This document shows, piece after piece, positions 26,140-26,757 of a DNA stretch of 26,757 bases. A program made the position numbers and the translations under genes. The notes under the pieces were generated by a model that saw nothing but the letters and a program-made list of their open reading frames with translations, had not been told where the DNA came from and searched no databases. Source of the stretch: a virus; the IMG/VR virus record IMGVR_UViG_3300017714_000128, positions 1-26,757 of that record. One strand, given 5' to 3'. Every line of letters starts with the position of its first letter. Positions within the stretch are counted from its first letter, which is position 1.

Positions 26140-26340
26140 TCAACCGTTGCCCATCACGACTGCGTAGGCACTAGGGGATGAGATCGCTTCTCTGTTCACC
26201 CACTGCTGTGATCCTCTCTTGGTTTTAAATCCTACACGCTGGCAGATCAACTCTCCCTTACGTGGGCGGCGTGGGCGAACGGTCTTCATGGTGAACCCTG
26301 CTGCCATGAGTTCTGCTTTGGTGGCGGTGGCGTAGTTCAT
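26140..26340 (-). CDS. Small basic protein of unknown function (66 aa)
   Basis: The sequence MNYATATKAELMAAGFTMKT is followed by a dense basic patch (VRPRRPRKGE) and later FKTKRGSQQWVNREA. The basic patch could bind nucleic acid, but no known fold is visible. The ATG shares four bases (ATGA) with the stop of the 39-aa gene and has no Shine-Dalgarno, so it is probably translated by coupling. Codons are GC-rich compared with the structural genes. It probably belongs with the two small genes upstream as one short transcription unit, likely early or accessory. I do not recognise a family. Confidence 0.65.
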   Translation of the reverse strand: MNYATATKAELMAAGFTMKTVRPRRPRKGELICQRVGFKTKRGSQQWVNREAISSPSAYAVVMGNG

Positions 26341-26456
26341 TTGGTGAAGATAACGATCTTGTGGTCAGGGAAGAAACGATTCAGGAGGCGAGCGCCTGCC
26401 TTAGCAATCTTGACTCGCTTGGGTGGCGATGCCTTGGGTGTGGTCTGAATGTTCAT
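26337..26456 (-). CDS. Very small basic protein of unknown function (39 aa)
   Basis: The frame reads MNIQTTPKASPPKRVKIAKA then ends RFFPDHKIVIFTK. It is easily missed because of its length. Support comes from its layout: its ATG follows a leader nearly identical to that of the 73-aa gene, an extended -10 box lies 23 nt upstream, and its TGA overlaps the next ATG as ATGA. There is no Shine-Dalgarno. It may be a real peptide or a coupling leader for the 66-aa gene. No family recognised. Confidence 0.5.
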   Translation of the reverse strand: MNIQTTPKASPPKRVKIAKAGARLLNRFFPDHKIVIFTK

Positions 26457-26482
26457 GCTGTGTGGTGTGGTCTTGTATATTG
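26451..26482 (-). repeat. Leader repeat copy 2, ahead of the 39-aa gene
   Basis: The minus strand reads CAATATACAAGA, then CCACACCACACAGCATGAAC. It matches the leader of the 73-aa gene over CAAT-ACAAGA, the CACA-rich middle, and CACAGCATGAAC, with small gaps. Confidence 0.6.
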
Positions 26483-26487
26483 TACCA
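26479..26487 (-). promoter_or_regulatory. Extended -10 promoter ahead of the 39-aa gene
   Basis: The minus strand reads TGGTACAAT, an extended -10 with TACAAT (five of six matches to TATAAT). No good -35 lies 16-18 bp upstream. Transcription would begin near 26472, about 16 nt before the ATG of the 39-aa gene. Confidence 0.45.
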
Positions 26488-26490
26488 TGG

Positions 26491-26506
26491 AAGGGGTCGC
26501 CCCCTT
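26491..26506 (-). other. Perfect hairpin with a four-base loop at the stop of the 73-aa gene
   Basis: AAGGGG at 26491-26496 and CCCCTT at 26501-26506 form a perfect 6-bp stem. On the minus strand the loop is GCGA, a GNRA tetraloop, which is very stable. It includes bases of the TAA stop and sits just before the extended -10 of the next unit. No U-run follows, so it may block exonucleases or weakly terminate. Confidence 0.4.
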
Positions 26507-26726
26507 ACAGTTCGGCAAGCATGGCATCCATCTCATCTGTGTCTACGTCGTCAGACAACCAGGAGATGCCGTCGCCTGTGATGTACTCACCGTACTCATC
26601 GATCCAACGCTTTGCCCACTTACGGTAACCAAGGTTCTGGTTTGCTTTGGCGTGACGGTAGATGGTCTCATCGTTGCCGATCCAAAGAGCGACGTTCCAT
26701 GTGGCGTGGTTTGCCCAACCGTTCAT
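26505..26726 (-). CDS. Small conserved cyanophage protein starting MNGWANHATWNVALWI (73 aa)
   Basis: The start MNGWANHATWNVALWIGNDE is a pattern I recognise from many marine cyanophages (W-x-N-x-ATWNVALWI), where it marks a family of small proteins of unknown function. The rest is acidic, with YGEYITGDGISWLSDD and a final MDAMLAEL. It has no membrane segment. AGGA lies about 6 nt before the ATG at 26726. The leader from 26757 matches that of the 39-aa gene, and its CAAT at the very edge may be the end of a -10 box cut by the window. Codon use is GC-richer than in the structural genes. Confidence 0.85.
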   Translation of the reverse strand: MNGWANHATWNVALWIGNDETIYRHAKANQNLGYRKWAKRWIDEYGEYITGDGISWLSDDVDTDEMDAMLAEL

Positions 26727-26757
26727 GCTGTGTCCTGTGTTGTGTTCTCTTGTATTG
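26721..26757 (-). repeat. Leader repeat copy 1, ahead of the 73-aa gene
   Basis: The minus strand reads CAATACAAGAG, then AACACAACACAGG and ACACAGCATGAAC. This copy has AGGA as a ribosome binding site, which copy 2 lacks. It continues past the window edge. Confidence 0.6.

Overview
The window looks like part of a T4-like (myovirus) cyanophage genome of the kind that infects marine Synechococcus or Prochlorococcus, read from the reverse strand: every gene I can support is on the minus strand. The lineage call rests on recognisable T4 baseplate-wedge proteins (gp25, gp6, gp8) in T4 order, on small proteins I recognise from marine cyanophages, on very large beta-rich virion proteins with marine-phage domains (YHYH, DUF4815-like, cupredoxin-like), and on T4-type late promoter boxes (NATAAATA) ahead of several genes. 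There are no tRNA genes, insertion sequences or CRISPR arrays that I can see.

Layout, in the direction of transcription (high to low coordinates). (1) 26757-26140: a GC-richer patch (33 of 60 bases are G+C at 26521-26580, against 15 of 60 at 16021-16080) with three small genes (73, 39 and 66 aa), two near-identical leaders and an extended -10 promoter. (2) 26139-25937: a short intergenic stretch with a late promoter box. (3) 25936-24506: six small, mostly overlapping genes: a 79-aa acidic protein, a 61-aa protein, a PAAR-like spike-tip candidate, a 48-aa basic protein with its own sigma70-type promoter, a ~167-aa conserved protein of unknown role, and a 52-aa protein. (4) 24505-10631: the baseplate wedge block gp25, gp6, a 3242-aa protein in the place where T4 has gp7, and an enlarged gp8. 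(5) 10622-1: a 2688-aa DUF4815-type virion protein, a 66-aa coiled-coil protein, and a tail-fibre-like protein that runs off the left edge.

Together the genes encode the baseplate wedge, probably the tip of the central spike, and a set of very long adhesive or fibre-like proteins that decorate the baseplate or tail. Spacing is tight (5 nt, 2 nt, TAATG overlaps), so much of the block is probably co-transcribed, with late promoters re-initiating ahead of the 79-aa gene, gp25, gp8, the 2688-aa gene and the fibre gene.

The observations most worth following up are: a 17-bp hairpin (10573-10622) that buries the ribosome binding site of the 2688-aa gene and has a late-promoter-like box in its 5' arm; a cupredoxin-like Cys-x2-His-x2-Met site in the fibre-like protein, apparently split by an inserted module; a His-x-His site in a long Val/Thr/Ser-rich stretch of the 3242-aa protein; and repeat families spread across neighbouring giant virion proteins.
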